Shown: positions 15,703-26,313 of the stretch, piece after piece
Numbering within the stretch: the stretch's first letter is position 1
How the letters are laid out: each line of letters starts with the position of its first letter
From: Betaproteobacteria bacterium
Lineage (GTDB): Bacteria; Pseudomonadota; Gammaproteobacteria; Burkholderiales; Rhodocyclaceae
Length of the DNA stretch: 51,792 nucleotides
Direction of reading: 5' to 3'
NCBI GenBank assembly: GCA_009781085.1
Contig: WQYV01000008.1
Location: 1 to 51,792 of the forward strand
Notes under the pieces: generated by a model
What the model was told of the DNA's origin: nothing
Databases searched by the model: none
What the model saw: the letters and a program-made list of their open reading frames with translations, nothing else
Program-made: the position numbers and the translations under genes

Positions 15703-17126
15703 ATATCTCAGTTAGGTTTTTCCTCGGTTACTTCTTCGTGCTTGGTTTGTCGGCCTGGTTCGTGCTCGACACCGTTGTCGACGAAATCGGGCCAGGGCTG
15801 CGTCAGGTACGCGAGGAGACACAAGTCGACACGGCTTACCTGCTCGCAGAGATGGCCGCCCCCGAAATGGCGGGTGGCCATCTTACCGATGGATATTTCA
15901 AAAAAGCCTTGCAGGCAACCAAAGGGAAAAATCCAGGTGCGAAGATATTCGATATCCCAAAAGAAACGATCGATTTCCGCGTCTATATTACAGACGCCCG
16001 CGGCATAGTGGTTTTTGATTCTGAAGATATGTACACGGGACGCGATTTTTCCCAATGGAACGATGTTGCCCGCGTCCTGCAGGGAAAATATGGAGCGCGT
16101 ACCTCGCGTGATGACCGTGACGACCCGGCAACCTCCTGGATGTATGTCGCCGCGCCCATCTTCTGGCAGGGGGAGCGTATCGGCGTGCTTTCCTTCGGCA
16201 AGCACAGTGTGACGCTCAATCCGTATATCGAACGTATGACTGAACGCATCCGTTCCAGTGGGTTCGTCATGTTGATGATCTCGGCCGTGGTTGGCGTGCT
16301 GTTTTCAGCCTGGCTCATTCGCTCGATCAACCGCCTCATCCGTTACGCACGCGATGTCAGCGCTGGGCACAAGACGTCTCCGCCCACTGATGGTGGCAGC
16401 CAGTTTTCCGAACTTGCACATGCGCTTGCGGCAATGCGGGAGCGGCTAGAAGGCAAGCAGTACGTTGAAAGGTATGTCCAGAACCTCGCCCACGAAATGA
16501 AAAGCCCGCTGACGGCCATCGCTTCGGCTTCCGAATTGCTCGAAGGCGACATGCCCGAAGCAGAACGCCAACGTTTCACCACGCTCATCCAAGAGCAGGC
16601 CAATCGCCTCTATCTGGTGATTGAGCGCATGCTGCAACTGGCAAAGGTCGAGCAACTGCAACGTTTGGAAGATCATCAGACGCTTGATCTGGCCGCCCTC
16701 GTCGGGCAGGTCGTCGAAGCGCATCGAGCCGCACTGCAAAAGCGGAGCCTCTCCGTTAATGTTGAGACCGAAAGCGCCGCTTCCTGTCATGGTGACGCTT
16801 TCCTGCTGCAACAAGCCATTAGCAACCTGCTCGACAACGCCATTGATTTCTCCCCAGCGGGCAGTGTCATCGACATCGCGTTGGAAAAAACTTCCGACAG
16901 GTTCATCCTGAAAGTCCGTGATTACGGCGAAGGCGTACCCGAATACGCGTTGCCACGGATATTTGACCGCTTCTATTCGCTACCGCGTCCCGACACCGAA
17001 CGCAAAAGCACCGGAATTGGGTTGCCCTTCGTGCGTGAGGTTGCGCACCTGCATAGGGGTGAAGTGCGTTTCAGGAACCATCCGGAGGGTGGCGCGGAAG
17101 TTGCCATGGAAGTTGTGGCGGGCTAA
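15699..17126 (+). CDS. creC: Sensor histidine kinase CreC
   Basis: A 475-residue inner-membrane kinase: transmembrane helix at about 5-24, a periplasmic sensor domain (30-185) with the YGARTSRDDRDDP segment typical of CreC, a second helix (188-208), HAMP-like linker, H-box NLAHEMKSP with H265, and an HATPase domain (N-box SNLLDNAIDFS, later G boxes). CreC phosphorylates CreB; in Pseudomonas and Aeromonas the orthologues (CreC/BlrB) respond to beta-lactam damage. The TTG start overlaps the creB stop and the first residues resemble the E. coli CreC start (RxxLGYFxxV), supporting this unusual codon. Confidence 0.9.
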   Translation: MNISVRFFLGYFFVLGLSAWFVLDTVVDEIGPGLRQVREETQVDTAYLLAEMAAPEMAGGHLTDGYFKKALQATKGKNPGAKIFDIPKETIDFRVYITDARGIVVFDSEDMYTGRDFSQWNDVARVLQGKYGARTSRDDRDDPATSWMYVAAPIFWQGERIGVLSFGKHSVTLNPYIERMTERIRSSGFVMLMISAVVGVLFSAWLIRSINRLIRYARDVSAGHKTSPPTDGGSQFSELAHALAAMRERLEGKQYVERYVQNLAHEMKSPLTAIASASELLEGDMPEAERQRFTTLIQEQANRLYLVIERMLQLAKVEQLQRLEDHQTLDLAALVGQVVEAHRAALQKRSLSVNVETESAASCHGDAFLLQQAISNLLDNAIDFSPAGSVIDIALEKTSDRFILKVRDYGEGVPEYALPRIFDRFYSLPRPDTERKSTGIGLPFVREVAHLHRGEVRFRNHPEGGAEVAMEVVAG

Positions 17127-17449
17127 GCCGCAACGCGTTTGCTACTGCCCCGAGCCGGGCGGTACGGATGGGAAATTTCCCCACTTTCCGACAAAACCAA
17201 TGATAAACGCTTGTGCTGGCGGTTGCATGGCGCGTGCCGCGTTAGCTTGATGCCGTAGCACTTATTTATTTGTCCCCACTTTCTCCATGTTTCTTGTAGA
17301 TCGTTCGATATTTAACGTGTTTCATTAAAAAATCCATGTATCAATCTTGATTTATAAAGATTTATGTTTGATGTGAAAAACAGCATGAATATCCATGTGA
17401 AAAATGGATTCACTTTTTTTTAGAAATGAACGACAATCGGGTCATAAAG
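17127..17449 (+). other. Upstream region of mraZ
   Basis: With the operator-like repeat it makes a 384-bp gene-free stretch. After a short GC-rich part it turns AT-rich from about 17265. It holds a weak stem (17391-17396 with 17404-17409, ATCCAT/ATGGAT) followed by eight Ts (17414-17421), which resembles a leaky attenuator. No single sigma-70 promoter stands out. Confidence 0.4.
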
Positions 17450-17484
17450 GGGGATATAGTGGGGTTTAGTGGGGCACAGTGTGT
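17450..17484 (+). promoter_or_regulatory. Putative MraZ operator: 10-bp-phased TGGGG repeats
   Basis: GGGGA at 17450, TGGGG at 17460, TGGGG at 17470 and TGTGT at 17480 recur every 10 bases, ending 26 bases before the mraZ start. MraZ from E. coli and mollicutes binds direct TGGGN repeats separated by 5 bases in its own promoter, exactly this spacing. Confidence 0.65.
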
Positions 17485-17510
17485 TGCCCATGTGTGAACA
17501 GGGGGGAACA

Positions 17511-17960
17511 ATGTTCCTAGGGGGTACGGATCTCAAGCTCGATGTCAAGGGGCGCATAGCAATCCCATCCAAGCATCGAGAGGCATTAGTGTCAGACGAT
17601 GGTGGTGGGCGGATTGTGATAACCGCCCATCCGCAAGGCTGCCTGCTCGTCTACCCCGTGCCAGCCTGGGAGCCGATCCGCGACCAAGTGCTGTGCGCAC
17701 CCAGCCTCGACCCCCGTGCGGCTCGGTTGAAGCGCCTAATCATCGGTTATGCCCAGGAAGAAGCGCTCGACAGCGCGGGGCGGGTGCTTGTCAGCCCGGA
17801 ACTGCGTAAATATGCCGGGCTGGAAAAAGATGTCCGCCTGGTTGGTCAGGGCACGCATTTTGAACTGTGGTCGTATGAGAGATGGCAGGTTCAGGAACAG
17901 GACATCATGACGCTGACCGCAGACGAGTTGCCCCCGGGTTTCGAGAGACTGGCTTTTTGA
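17511..17960 (+). CDS. mraZ: Transcriptional regulator MraZ
   Basis: A 149-residue ring-forming DNA-binding protein that represses the dcw operon. It has two AbrB-like halves, each with the DxxGR signature: [14 protein letters not shown] and [14 protein letters not shown]. The ATG at 17511 follows GGGGGGAACA and gives the usual MFLGG start; the in-frame upstream start at 17469 lies inside the repeat operator. First gene of the cluster, ten bases before rsmH. Confidence 0.93.
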   Translation: MFLGGTDLKLDVKGRIAIPSKHREALVSDDGGGRIVITAHPQGCLLVYPVPAWEPIRDQVLCAPSLDPRAARLKRLIIGYAQEEALDSAGRVLVSPELRKYAGLEKDVRLVGQGTHFELWSYERWQVQEQDIMTLTADELPPGFERLAF

Positions 17961-17970
17961 GGAGGCGGCC

Positions 17971-18906
17971 ATGCATGTCGCCGTGTTGCTCCATGAAGCG
18001 GTTGGTGCCCTGGCAGTCAGGGGGGACGGTATTTACGTCGATGGAACGTTTGGCCGTGGCGGGCATAGCCGTGAGGTGCTTGCCAGGCTGGAAGCGGCGG
18101 GCAGGCTCATTGCAATTGACCGCGACCCTGCTGCCATCGCGGCAGGGCGTTCCATCGACGATCCACGCCTGACCCTCGTCCATGCCCCGTTCAGCGAACT
18201 GAGTTTGATCTTGGATCGTCTCGGCATCAGTGGGGTCGACGGTGTGCTATTCGACCTCGGTGTCTCTTCGCCCCAATTCGACGACGCGGGCAGAGGGATG
18301 AGTTTTCGTTTCGATGCGCCGCTCGACATGCGCATGGATACCAGCCGTGGACAGACTGCGGCGCAGTGGCTGGCGGAGGCCTCCGTCGCCCAAATCACAG
18401 AGGTGCTCAAGGAATATGGAGAAGAACGGTTTGCTCATGCGATTGCAAAGGCGATTGCAACTGCTCGGGCAGGGGGGGTTGTTGCAACCACAGGACAACT
18501 TGCCGAGATCGTGGAAAAGGCGGTTCGTACACGCGAGCCGGGGCAGCACCCGGCGACACGCAGCTTCCAGGCTTTACGGATTTTCATTAATCAGGAACTC
18601 GAAGAGCTGAACCGGGTATTACCCGTGTGCGTGGAACGGTTACGGCCCGGGGGGCGGCTCGTGATCATCAGTTTCCATTCGCTCGAAGACCGCATCGTCA
18701 AACGTTTCATGCGTGACGAGGCGAACCCGCCGCGCCTGCCGCCGCGCCTGCCGGTGAAGGCGGCAGACCTGCCACAGCCGCGTCTTGCCTTGGTAGGGCG
18801 TGCCCAACGTTCCTGTACGGACGAAGTGGCGAGCAACCCGCGTGCACGCAGTGCGGTAATGCGGGTGGCGGAACGTTGCGGTGGACGAAGGGAGAAGGCG
18901 GTATGA
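17971..18906 (+). CDS. rsmH: 16S rRNA (cytosine(1402)-N(4))-methyltransferase RsmH
   Basis: A 311-residue enzyme that methylates N4 of C1402 in the ribosomal P site. Motif I is [10 protein letters not shown] (24-33), and the C-terminal [14 protein letters not shown] signature is present. The ATG at 17971 has GAGG seven bases upstream. Length equals E. coli RsmH (313). Also called mraW; its stop overlaps the ftsL start. Confidence 0.95.
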   Translation: MHVAVLLHEAVGALAVRGDGIYVDGTFGRGGHSREVLARLEAAGRLIAIDRDPAAIAAGRSIDDPRLTLVHAPFSELSLILDRLGISGVDGVLFDLGVSSPQFDDAGRGMSFRFDAPLDMRMDTSRGQTAAQWLAEASVAQITEVLKEYGEERFAHAIAKAIATARAGGVVATTGQLAEIVEKAVRTREPGQHPATRSFQALRIFINQELEELNRVLPVCVERLRPGGRLVIISFHSLEDRIVKRFMRDEANPPRLPPRLPVKAADLPQPRLALVGRAQRSCTDEVASNPRARSAVMRVAERCGGRREKAV

Positions 18907-19184
18907 TCCGGCTCGATGCCCTGTTCATTGCATTGCTCGTCGTGCTGGCTACTGCTAGTGCTTTGGGGGTGATTTCCTCGCGGCACGAAGCCCGCAAGCT
19001 GCGTTCTGCGATCGAGCACGAACAAACACGCATGCAAAACCTGGAAGTGGAATGGGGGCGGTTGCAAATCGAACAAAGCACACTGGCTGCTCACCGCCGG
19101 GTTGAGGACATTGCACGCGGACGTTTGGGGATGATGCCCCCGGATGCCGGACAAATCATTGTGCTGGAGGGCAACAGGCCATGA
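18903..19184 (+). CDS. ftsL: Cell division protein FtsL
   Basis: A 93-residue bitopic protein: transmembrane helix at about 6-24, then a periplasmic coiled coil (about 27-62) and a short C-terminal part with [15 protein letters not shown]. FtsL forms the FtsQLB complex that activates FtsWI. The sequence is poorly conserved across bacteria, so position between rsmH and ftsI is a main argument. Starts at the ATGA overlap with rsmH and ends in an ATGA overlap with ftsI. Confidence 0.9.
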   Translation: MIRLDALFIALLVVLATASALGVISSRHEARKLRSAIEHEQTRMQNLEVEWGRLQIEQSTLAAHRRVEDIARGRLGMMPPDAGQIIVLEGNRP

Positions 19185-20935
19185 GCCGGGTCGGGAAGGC
19201 TGTTACCTTCAATCACAACCCGTTGCTTCAGCTTGGGCTGTCGCAATGGCGCGCCCGTTTGGTGCTGGTTGTGCTGCTTATGGGCATGGCCGCGCTGTTG
19301 GGGCGCTCAATCTATCTACAGGGTATCCATAACGAATTTCTGCAAGCCAAAGGTGAATCGCGTTATGCACGGGTACTCGAAGTGCCCGCTACACGTGGGC
19401 GCATTGCCGACCGCAATGGCAACCTGCTAGCGGTCAGTACGCCGGTCAGCTCAATTTGGGCGTTTCCGTCCGACGCCAGCCAGCTTGACCCAGGGCAATT
19501 GCGGCAACTCGCGCAGTTACTTGATATGAACGTTGCTGAACTCAATGCCCGTATTGCAGGCGGGCGTGATTTCGTTTTTCTCAAGCGCCAAGTTTCTCCA
19601 GAAATTGCGAGCAAGGTTGCAGCGCTCAACCTATCCGGTATTTACCAACAGAAAGAGTACCGGCGCTATTACCCGAGCGGTGAAGTCATGGCGCATGTGC
19701 TTGGGTTCACCAGCGTTGAAGACCATGGGCAGGAAGGCATCGAATTGGCTTTCGAGAGCTTGCTTGCCGGACAGCCGGGTTCCCGGCGGGTCATCAAGGA
19801 CAGGCGCGGGCAGGTTGTGGAGGATGTGGGATCCATCCGTCTGCCGCGTGACGGAGAAGACGTGGCGTTGGCAATGGATGCCAGGATTCAATATCTGGCG
19901 TATTCCACCCTGCGCGAAGCGGTGCAACAGCACCATGCCAAAGCTGGTTCGGTAGTGGTGATCGACGTTCGCACTGGGGAGATACTGGCACTGGTCAATG
20001 CGCCTGCTTTCAATCCCAATAACCGCACCCATCTCAGTGGGGAACAGCTGCGTAACCGGGTATTTACTGACGCTTTTGAACCTGGTTCGATCATGAAGCC
20101 CTTTGTTGCGGCGATGGCGATCGAGAGCGGCAAGTTCCGTGCCTCGACACCGATCGATACCAGCAGTTTCAAAATAGGCGACCGCACGATCCACGATGTG
20201 CATTCCGAGCGCACGCTTACGGTAGCCGAGGTCATCCAGAAATCTTCCAACATCGGTGCGGCACGGCTGGGGCTGGCGTTTGAGCCGGAACAGATGTGGG
20301 CGCTTTATGACCGGCTTGGTTTCGGTTCTCCGACGGGGCTGGGTTTCCCCGGTGAGGTCGGTGGCAAGCTGCGTCCAGCCAAAGATTGGAAACCGGTCGA
20401 ACAGGCAACGATGTCCTACGGACACGGTATTTCAGTTTCACTGATCCAGATGGCTCGCGCCTATCTTGCGTTTGCGCGTAATGGCGACATCGTGCCGCTG
20501 TCGCTGACCCGCGTCGATGAGCCGCCGGTTGGTGTGCAGGTATTTTCGTCGCGGGTGGCGCACGAAATGAGGCAGATCATGGAAACGGTCGTGAGCCCAG
20601 GCGGCACGGCCGTCCGCGCCCAAGTTACGGGATACCGCGTGGCGGGCAAGACCGGAACCGCCAACAAGATTGAAAACGGGCGCTACGTCAATAAATACGT
20701 TTCGTCCTTCGTCGGCCTTGCGCCAGTATCAAATCCGAGGCTGATTGTCGCGGTGATGATCGACGAACCCTCGGCCAATCAGCATTTTGGCGGCATGGTG
20801 GCAGCACCGGTGTTTGCGCAAGTGACAGAAGGTGCCTTGCGCGCATTGGGCGTGGCTCCTGATTCATCGCTTGCACCCTTGCAGTTGACGGCGATGGGTA
20901 ATGAAGAACGCGGGTCGGCTGGGGGAGGCATGTGA
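19181..20935 (+). CDS. ftsI: Peptidoglycan D,D-transpeptidase FtsI (PBP3)
   Basis: A 584-residue class B penicillin-binding protein for septal cross-linking. Transmembrane anchor at about 26-45, pedestal domain with RGRIADRNG (72-80), then the transpeptidase motifs: S303 in GSIMK, SSN at 355-357, and KTGT at 490-493. E. coli FtsI has 588 residues. The ATG overlaps the ftsL stop. Works with FtsW, encoded six genes downstream. Confidence 0.96.
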   Translation: MSRVGKAVTFNHNPLLQLGLSQWRARLVLVVLLMGMAALLGRSIYLQGIHNEFLQAKGESRYARVLEVPATRGRIADRNGNLLAVSTPVSSIWAFPSDASQLDPGQLRQLAQLLDMNVAELNARIAGGRDFVFLKRQVSPEIASKVAALNLSGIYQQKEYRRYYPSGEVMAHVLGFTSVEDHGQEGIELAFESLLAGQPGSRRVIKDRRGQVVEDVGSIRLPRDGEDVALAMDARIQYLAYSTLREAVQQHHAKAGSVVVIDVRTGEILALVNAPAFNPNNRTHLSGEQLRNRVFTDAFEPGSIMKPFVAAMAIESGKFRASTPIDTSSFKIGDRTIHDVHSERTLTVAEVIQKSSNIGAARLGLAFEPEQMWALYDRLGFGSPTGLGFPGEVGGKLRPAKDWKPVEQATMSYGHGISVSLIQMARAYLAFARNGDIVPLSLTRVDEPPVGVQVFSSRVAHEMRQIMETVVSPGGTAVRAQVTGYRVAGKTGTANKIENGRYVNKYVSSFVGLAPVSNPRLIVAVMIDEPSANQHFGGMVAAPVFAQVTEGALRALGVAPDSSLAPLQLTAMGNEERGSAGGGM

Positions 20936-22425
20936 TGATGCGCGCCGCCGAAGTACTTGCGTTGCTTGTTAGGGCCGGCGTGCGGCCGCGTGGCATAGCC
21001 GTGGATTCGCGCTGCATCGGGGAGGGTGATGTGTTCGTTGCTTGGCCGGGTACGGCAGATGACGGGCGGCGGCATATCAAGGATGCTTTGTCTCGTGGCG
21101 CGGCGGCGGTGCTCTATGAAAGCGGTGACGGTTTCCGTTTGCCCGAAATGGGGCGGCCTGCATTCGCGGTCGAAGGCTTGCGCGCGCTGGCCGGAACCCT
21201 AGCGGATGAAATTTACGGTAGACCCTCGGAAAAGCTGTGGCTGGCTGGGGTCACGGGAACCAATGGCAAGACCACTGTCAGCCAGTGGATTGGCAGCATG
21301 CTCGGAACTTTGGGCTGCCCCTGCGGGGTTATCGGCACGTTGGGTAGCGGTTTTCCGGGTGCGCTTACCGCCAGCCTCAACACTACGCCGGAGGCATCCG
21401 ACCTGCACCGGTTGCTTGCGGGTTTTGTTGCTTCTGGCGCACGTGCGGCAGCGATGGAGGTTTCCTCGATTGGCATCGATCAAGGGCGGGTCAATGGTGC
21501 ACGGTTCGACGTGGCAGCCTTTACCAACCTCACACGCGACCACATCGATTATCACGGGTCGATGCAAGCCTATGCCGAGGCCAAGGCGCAGTTCTTCGGT
21601 TTGCCGAGAGTGGGTGCGGCGGTCATTAACCTTGATGACGGTTTTGGTATGGAACTAGCCAAGCGTTTGGCGGCACGCGGCATGCGAGTAATTGGTTTCA
21701 GCCTGGCGGATCATGCTGGGATACTGCCGGGGATACAAAAGCTCGCTGGTGCGGGTTTGCGCGCCAGCCCAACAGGATTGTGCTTCGACGTGCTCTGGGA
21801 AGGTCACCGGGTAGCGCTGGATATGCGGCTTGCGGGACTATTCAATGCTTCCAACTTGCTCGCGGTCATTGGCGCGCTGTTGTTGCATGGTGATGCACTA
21901 GATGACATTGTTGGGGCCGCGAAAACACTGGCCCCACCCCCCGGCAGGATGCAACTTGTGGGTGGCAACGATGAGCCGCTGGTGATCGTAGACTATGCTC
22001 ATACGCCAGACGCGCTTGCCAAGGCGCTAGAAGCGTCGCGTGAAACCGCATTGGCGCGTGGGGGTCGGCTGGTCTGTGTGTTCGGTTGTGGGGGTAACCG
22101 TGATGCGGGCAAGCGCCCGTTGATGGGAGAGGTGGCGGTGAAGTCCGCCGACCGGGTGGTCGTTACGAGCGACAATCCGCGTGACGAAGAGCCGCAGAAA
22201 ATTATCGATGACATTCTCAAAGGTGCAGGCCTGGCAGCCGAGGTCGTGACTGGGCGCGCGGAAGCGATTTATGCTGCAGTGAATATGGCCGGGAACGACG
22301 ACGTGATTCTCGTCGCAGGCAAGGGGCATGAGCCCTACCAGGAAATTCGTGGCAAGCGGTATCCGTTTTCCGATTGTGAGCAAGCAGAGCAAGCTCTTGC
22401 GGTGCGCGGGAGGGTATCGTCATGA
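20935..22425 (+). CDS. murE: UDP-N-acetylmuramoyl-L-alanyl-D-glutamate--2,6-diaminopimelate ligase MurE
   Basis: A 496-residue Mur ligase adding meso-diaminopimelate to the peptide stem. ATP-binding motif GVTGTNGKTT at 105-114 and the DNPR motif at 413-416, which marks mDAP rather than lysine specificity. GGGGGAGG lies six bases before the ATG at 20935, which shares its A with the ftsI stop (TGATG); a GTG at 20932 and an ATG at 20938 are in frame too. Confidence 0.96.
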   Translation: MMRAAEVLALLVRAGVRPRGIAVDSRCIGEGDVFVAWPGTADDGRRHIKDALSRGAAAVLYESGDGFRLPEMGRPAFAVEGLRALAGTLADEIYGRPSEKLWLAGVTGTNGKTTVSQWIGSMLGTLGCPCGVIGTLGSGFPGALTASLNTTPEASDLHRLLAGFVASGARAAAMEVSSIGIDQGRVNGARFDVAAFTNLTRDHIDYHGSMQAYAEAKAQFFGLPRVGAAVINLDDGFGMELAKRLAARGMRVIGFSLADHAGILPGIQKLAGAGLRASPTGLCFDVLWEGHRVALDMRLAGLFNASNLLAVIGALLLHGDALDDIVGAAKTLAPPPGRMQLVGGNDEPLVIVDYAHTPDALAKALEASRETALARGGRLVCVFGCGGNRDAGKRPLMGEVAVKSADRVVVTSDNPRDEEPQKIIDDILKGAGLAAEVVTGRAEAIYAAVNMAGNDDVILVAGKGHEPYQEIRGKRYPFSDCEQAEQALAVRGRVSS

Positions 22426-23837
22426 TGACGCTTGCCGAAGCAGCCGCCTTGCTGGCTTCACGCGGGATGCACACGGCGCGCGCAGTGGGCGGGGTGCGGA
22501 TCGAAGCAGTGGGAACCGACAGCAGGGCCATTGTGCCCGGTCAGTTGTTTGTTGCCCTGCGTGGTGAACGGTTCGATGGCCACGATTTTGTCGAAACGGC
22601 ACTAACCACCGGTGCGGCGGCGGTGATGGTCGATGCGCGTTGGGAGGCGGAACATGCGCAGAGCGATATAGTGCGTCTCGTGGTCGACGATACCCGTTTT
22701 GCGCTTGGCACGCTGGCCGCGGGCTGGCGTGAACGCTTCAATATTCCGCTAATCGGCATTACCGGCAGCAACGGCAAGACCACGGTCAAGGAAATGTGCG
22801 CATCGATCCTGCGTGCCTGGTTTGGGAAGGATGATGCCGTTCTCGCCACGCAGGGTAATCTCAATAACGACATTGGCCTACCATTGACCCTTCTTGGCCT
22901 GCGTGCACATCACAGGGCAGCCGTGATCGAAATGGGGATGAACCATCCTGGCGAGATTGCTATGCTCACCGGGTTGGCGCGCCCGACGGTGGCGCTGGTC
23001 AATAACGCACAGCGCGCCCACCTCGAAGGGATGGGTTCTCTAGACGGTGTTGCACGCGAGAAAGGCCACATTTACGACGGGCTGGGCGACGGTGGTGTGG
23101 CCGTGGTCAATGCTGACGACGCGCATGCCGATAAGTGGCTGGCGGAAAACGAACATGCACATCGCAAGACGGTGAGTTTCGGCATGAAAAAACCGGCGAC
23201 GGTGCGTGGGCATTGTGAACTGCGCGACCTGGAATCGGCGCTCCGGTTCGATACCCCTTGGGGGCAGGCTGAATGTGTGCTGCGGATGCCGGGTATCCAT
23301 AACGCCCTCAATGCTTTGGCCGCCGCTACAGCATGCCTGTCTGCTGGTGCACCGCTCGCAGCGGTGATGGCGGGGCTTTCTGGCTGCTGCAGTGCGCATG
23401 GCCGGTTGCAACGGCGCGTGGGTCCACAAGGGGCTTTGCTGTTCGACGACACTTACAACGCCAATCCGGATTCGGTACGTGCGGGCATCGATGTGCTCGC
23501 ACGCATGCCGGGTAGGACTATCCTCGTTTTCGGCGACATGGGCGAGGTGGGAGAAACCAGTGCACAGGCACATGCCGAGGTGGGTGCTTATGCAAAAGAT
23601 AAAGGGGTTGATTGTTTGTATACGCTTGGAATTATGAGCGAAAATGCTATAAGCAAATTCGGTTTGGGTGGTTTGCATTTTTCTTCGGTTGAAGTATTGG
23701 TGGAGGCACTTGCGCCCAGTATCGCTGCCAGCGATACGGTGCTGGTGAAAGGCTCGCGCTTCATGCGTATGGAACGGGTGGTCGAGGCACTGACGGCGCC
23801 TGTCGGCTCCGTTTCACGTCCGGGGGGAGAAAGCTGA
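22422..23837 (+). CDS. murF: UDP-N-acetylmuramoyl-tripeptide--D-alanyl-D-alanine ligase MurF
   Basis: A 471-residue Mur ligase that adds the D-Ala-D-Ala dipeptide, completing the cytoplasmic UDP-MurNAc-pentapeptide. ATP-binding motif [10 protein letters not shown] begins at residue 112; the central domain has MGMNHPGEI and the C-terminal region [10 protein letters not shown], both family hallmarks. Start overlaps murE by ATGA. Its dipeptide donor is made by DdlB, also in this cluster. Confidence 0.96.
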   Translation: MMTLAEAAALLASRGMHTARAVGGVRIEAVGTDSRAIVPGQLFVALRGERFDGHDFVETALTTGAAAVMVDARWEAEHAQSDIVRLVVDDTRFALGTLAAGWRERFNIPLIGITGSNGKTTVKEMCASILRAWFGKDDAVLATQGNLNNDIGLPLTLLGLRAHHRAAVIEMGMNHPGEIAMLTGLARPTVALVNNAQRAHLEGMGSLDGVAREKGHIYDGLGDGGVAVVNADDAHADKWLAENEHAHRKTVSFGMKKPATVRGHCELRDLESALRFDTPWGQAECVLRMPGIHNALNALAAATACLSAGAPLAAVMAGLSGCCSAHGRLQRRVGPQGALLFDDTYNANPDSVRAGIDVLARMPGRTILVFGDMGEVGETSAQAHAEVGAYAKDKGVDCLYTLGIMSENAISKFGLGGLHFSSVEVLVEALAPSIAASDTVLVKGSRFMRMERVVEALTAPVGSVSRPGGES

Positions 23838-24940
23838 TGTTGCTTAAATTGGCTCAATGGATTGGGCAAGACATCCGCGTTTTCAATGTGTTTGCTTACA
23901 TCACGCTACGCACGGTGCTGGCGATGATGACGGCGTTCTTTTTATCGCTTGCCTTCGGGCCGCGGGTAATCCGCTGGCTGGCGGCAAAAAAAATTGGGCA
24001 GGCGGTACGCACCAATGGGCCGCAGACACACCTGATCAAATCCGGCACGCCTACGATGGGTGGCATCCTGATCCTGATCGCGGTGGGGCTGACGACGCTT
24101 CTATGGGGCAACCTTACTAACCGTTACGTTTGGACGGTACTCGTGGTTACGCTCGGTTTCGGCATCGTCGGTTGGTACGACGACTGGAGAAAGGTGGTGT
24201 TCCGCGACCCGAACGGGCTGGCGTCGCGCTGGAAATTCTTCTGGCAATCGGTGCTTGGCGCAGGTGCGGCGGTGTTTCTTGCTTTCTCGTCTGATAGTCT
24301 GGCACAGACAGAACTCATCGTGCCGTTCTTCAAGAACGTCGCGTATCCGATGGGGGTGGTTGGGTTCGTCATACTTACTTATTTCGTGATCGTTGGCTCT
24401 TCCAATGCGGTTAATTTGACTGACGGGTTGGACGGTCTTGCCATCATGCCAACGGTAATGGTGGCCGGGGGGTTAGGTTTCATTGCCTACGCGAGTGGTC
24501 ACGCTGAGTGGTCCAAATATTTATTCATCCCTTCCGTATCCGGTGCGGATGAATTGTGCATCATCCTTGGCGCAATCATCGGGGCGGGGTTGGGCTTCCT
24601 ATGGTTCAACGCCTATCCGGCGGAAGTGTTCATGGGGGACGTTGGGGCGCTTGCCTTGGGGGCGGCGCTGGGGTGCGTGGCAGTCATCGTGCGCCAGGAA
24701 ATTGTGCTCTTCATCATGGGAGGGCTGTTCGTTGTGGAGACGCTCTCGGTCATGATCCAGGTCTCCTGGTTCAAGTACACCAAGAAAAGATACGGGGAGG
24801 GGCGGCGCATCCTGCTCATGGCTCCGCTGCATCACCATTTTGAGCAAAGGGGTTGGAAGGAAACACAGGTGGTGGTGCGCTTCTGGATTATCACCATCAT
24901 GTTGGTGCTTTTCGGTCTGGCGACCTTGAAGTTGAGATGA
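23837..24940 (+). CDS. mraY: Phospho-N-acetylmuramoyl-pentapeptide-transferase MraY
   Basis: A 367-residue polytopic membrane enzyme (about ten helices) that transfers phospho-MurNAc-pentapeptide to undecaprenyl phosphate, giving lipid I. Visible signatures are SGTPTMGG near residue 70, [10 protein letters not shown] in the middle and PLHHHFE near the C-terminus. The ATG at 23837 shares a base with the murF stop (TGATG). Confidence 0.97.
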   Translation: MLLKLAQWIGQDIRVFNVFAYITLRTVLAMMTAFFLSLAFGPRVIRWLAAKKIGQAVRTNGPQTHLIKSGTPTMGGILILIAVGLTTLLWGNLTNRYVWTVLVVTLGFGIVGWYDDWRKVVFRDPNGLASRWKFFWQSVLGAGAAVFLAFSSDSLAQTELIVPFFKNVAYPMGVVGFVILTYFVIVGSSNAVNLTDGLDGLAIMPTVMVAGGLGFIAYASGHAEWSKYLFIPSVSGADELCIILGAIIGAGLGFLWFNAYPAEVFMGDVGALALGAALGCVAVIVRQEIVLFIMGGLFVVETLSVMIQVSWFKYTKKRYGEGRRILLMAPLHHHFEQRGWKETQVVVRFWIITIMLVLFGLATLKLR

Positions 24941-26313
24941 GGATGGAAATGGGACTGGCGGGTAAACGCTTCCTCGTGGTGGGTCTGGGCGAATCTGGGC
25001 TGGCGATGGCGAAATGGCTGCACAGGCAAGGTGCTGCTGTGCGTGTCGCCGACAGCCGCGAGAACCCGCCTAACCGCGCAGCGTTGGCAGCGTTTGCACC
25101 GGACATCGAAGTCGCCACCGGGCCGTTCAAGCCGGAAACGTTTGGGGGCATGGAAGCTATCGCGCTTTCGCCGGGTGTGCCCAAAAGTACGCCGGAGATT
25201 GCCGCCGCTGCTGTGGAAACGCCGGTTATCTCCGAAGTGGATTTGTTTGCCGATGCAATCAAGGTGTTTACGCCGACATCGAAAGTGTTGGCGATTACTG
25301 GTTCGAACGGCAAAACCACGACTACGGCGTTGGTTGCACACTTGTTGAACGGTGTGGGTCTGGGGGCAATTGCCTGCGGCAACATTTCGCCCTCAATGCT
25401 TGATGCGCTGATGGCGGCACTGGACGCGGGTCACTTGCCAAACGTCTGGGTACTGGAATTGTCCAGCTTCCAGTTGGAAATCACGCACCGGCTGGCGGCG
25501 TATGCCGCGACGGTGCTGAACGTGAGCGAAGACCATCTCGACCGCTATGATTCCATGGACGATTATGTCCAGGCCAAGGCGCGCGTTTTCCAGGATCCAA
25601 CGACCCTGCGGGTACTCAATCGCGATGATGACCGCAGCTTGGGGCTTGGGGGTTGCGGCTTCGGGTTGGTGACGTTTGGTCTCGGCTCTGCGCCGTGCAC
25701 CGGACATTACGGTATCGAGTGCGAAGCTATTTATTTCGGTAAAGAACGTTTGATCGGCCTTGACGAGTTGCCCATCAAGGGACTGCACAATGCCGCCAAT
25801 GTCATGGCTGCGCTGGCCTTGTGCGGAACCATCGGCGTGGATGCCGGGGGAGCGTTGCCTGCGCTCAGGACGTTCAGGGGTTTGCCGCACCGGGTCGAAC
25901 CGGTCGCGGAAATCGACGGGGTGCTCTACGTCGATGATTCCAAAGGGACAAACGTCGGGGCAACGCTTGCTGCCATCGAAGGCATGGGACGGCCTGTCGC
26001 TGTCGTGCTCGGCGGGGACGGCAAAGGGCAGGATTTCGCACCATTGAAGGATGCGCTCAAGCGCTATGGCCGTGCCGTGGCTTTGATTGGCCGGGACGGC
26101 TCACTTATCGGGGATGCCATTACAGGTTGCGATTTGCCTGTGGAATCTTTCGCCTGCTTGGAAGAATCTGTGCGCTGGCTCGCGGGACAGGCACAGGCCG
26201 GGGACTGCGTGTTGCTCTCGCCAGCCTGTGCAAGTTGGGACATGTTCAAAAACTATGCGCACCGCGCCGAAGTGTTCATCGAAACTGTGCTGGGTTTGCC
26301 GGGAGGTAGGTGA
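24937..26313 (+). CDS. murD: UDP-N-acetylmuramoyl-L-alanine--D-glutamate ligase MurD
   Basis: A 458-residue Mur ligase adding D-glutamate. N-terminal Rossmann-like [10 protein letters not shown], then ATP-binding [20 protein letters not shown] in the centre and DDSKGTN in the C-terminal domain. The ATG at 24937 overlaps the mraY stop (ATGA), the junction type used throughout this operon; in-frame ATGs at 24943 and 24949 are alternatives. Confidence 0.95.
   Translation: MRMEMGLAGKRFLVVGLGESGLAMAKWLHRQGAAVRVADSRENPPNRAALAAFAPDIEVATGPFKPETFGGMEAIALSPGVPKSTPEIAAAAVETPVISEVDLFADAIKVFTPTSKVLAITGSNGKTTTTALVAHLLNGVGLGAIACGNISPSMLDALMAALDAGHLPNVWVLELSSFQLEITHRLAAYAATVLNVSEDHLDRYDSMDDYVQAKARVFQDPTTLRVLNRDDDRSLGLGGCGFGLVTFGLGSAPCTGHYGIECEAIYFGKERLIGLDELPIKGLHNAANVMAALALCGTIGVDAGGALPALRTFRGLPHRVEPVAEIDGVLYVDDSKGTNVGATLAAIEGMGRPVAVVLGGDGKGQDFAPLKDALKRYGRAVALIGRDGSLIGDAITGCDLPVESFACLEESVRWLAGQAQAGDCVLLSPACASWDMFKNYAHRAEVFIETVLGLPGGR

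Noticed and set aside
17363-17410. Possible Cre box in the mraZ leader (GTGAA...ATGAA)
   Set aside because: Spacer is 7 bases rather than 6 and the second half is imperfect.
19631-20425. 264-codon minus-strand ORF
   Set aside because: Shadow of ftsI; the sense strand has all transpeptidase motifs.
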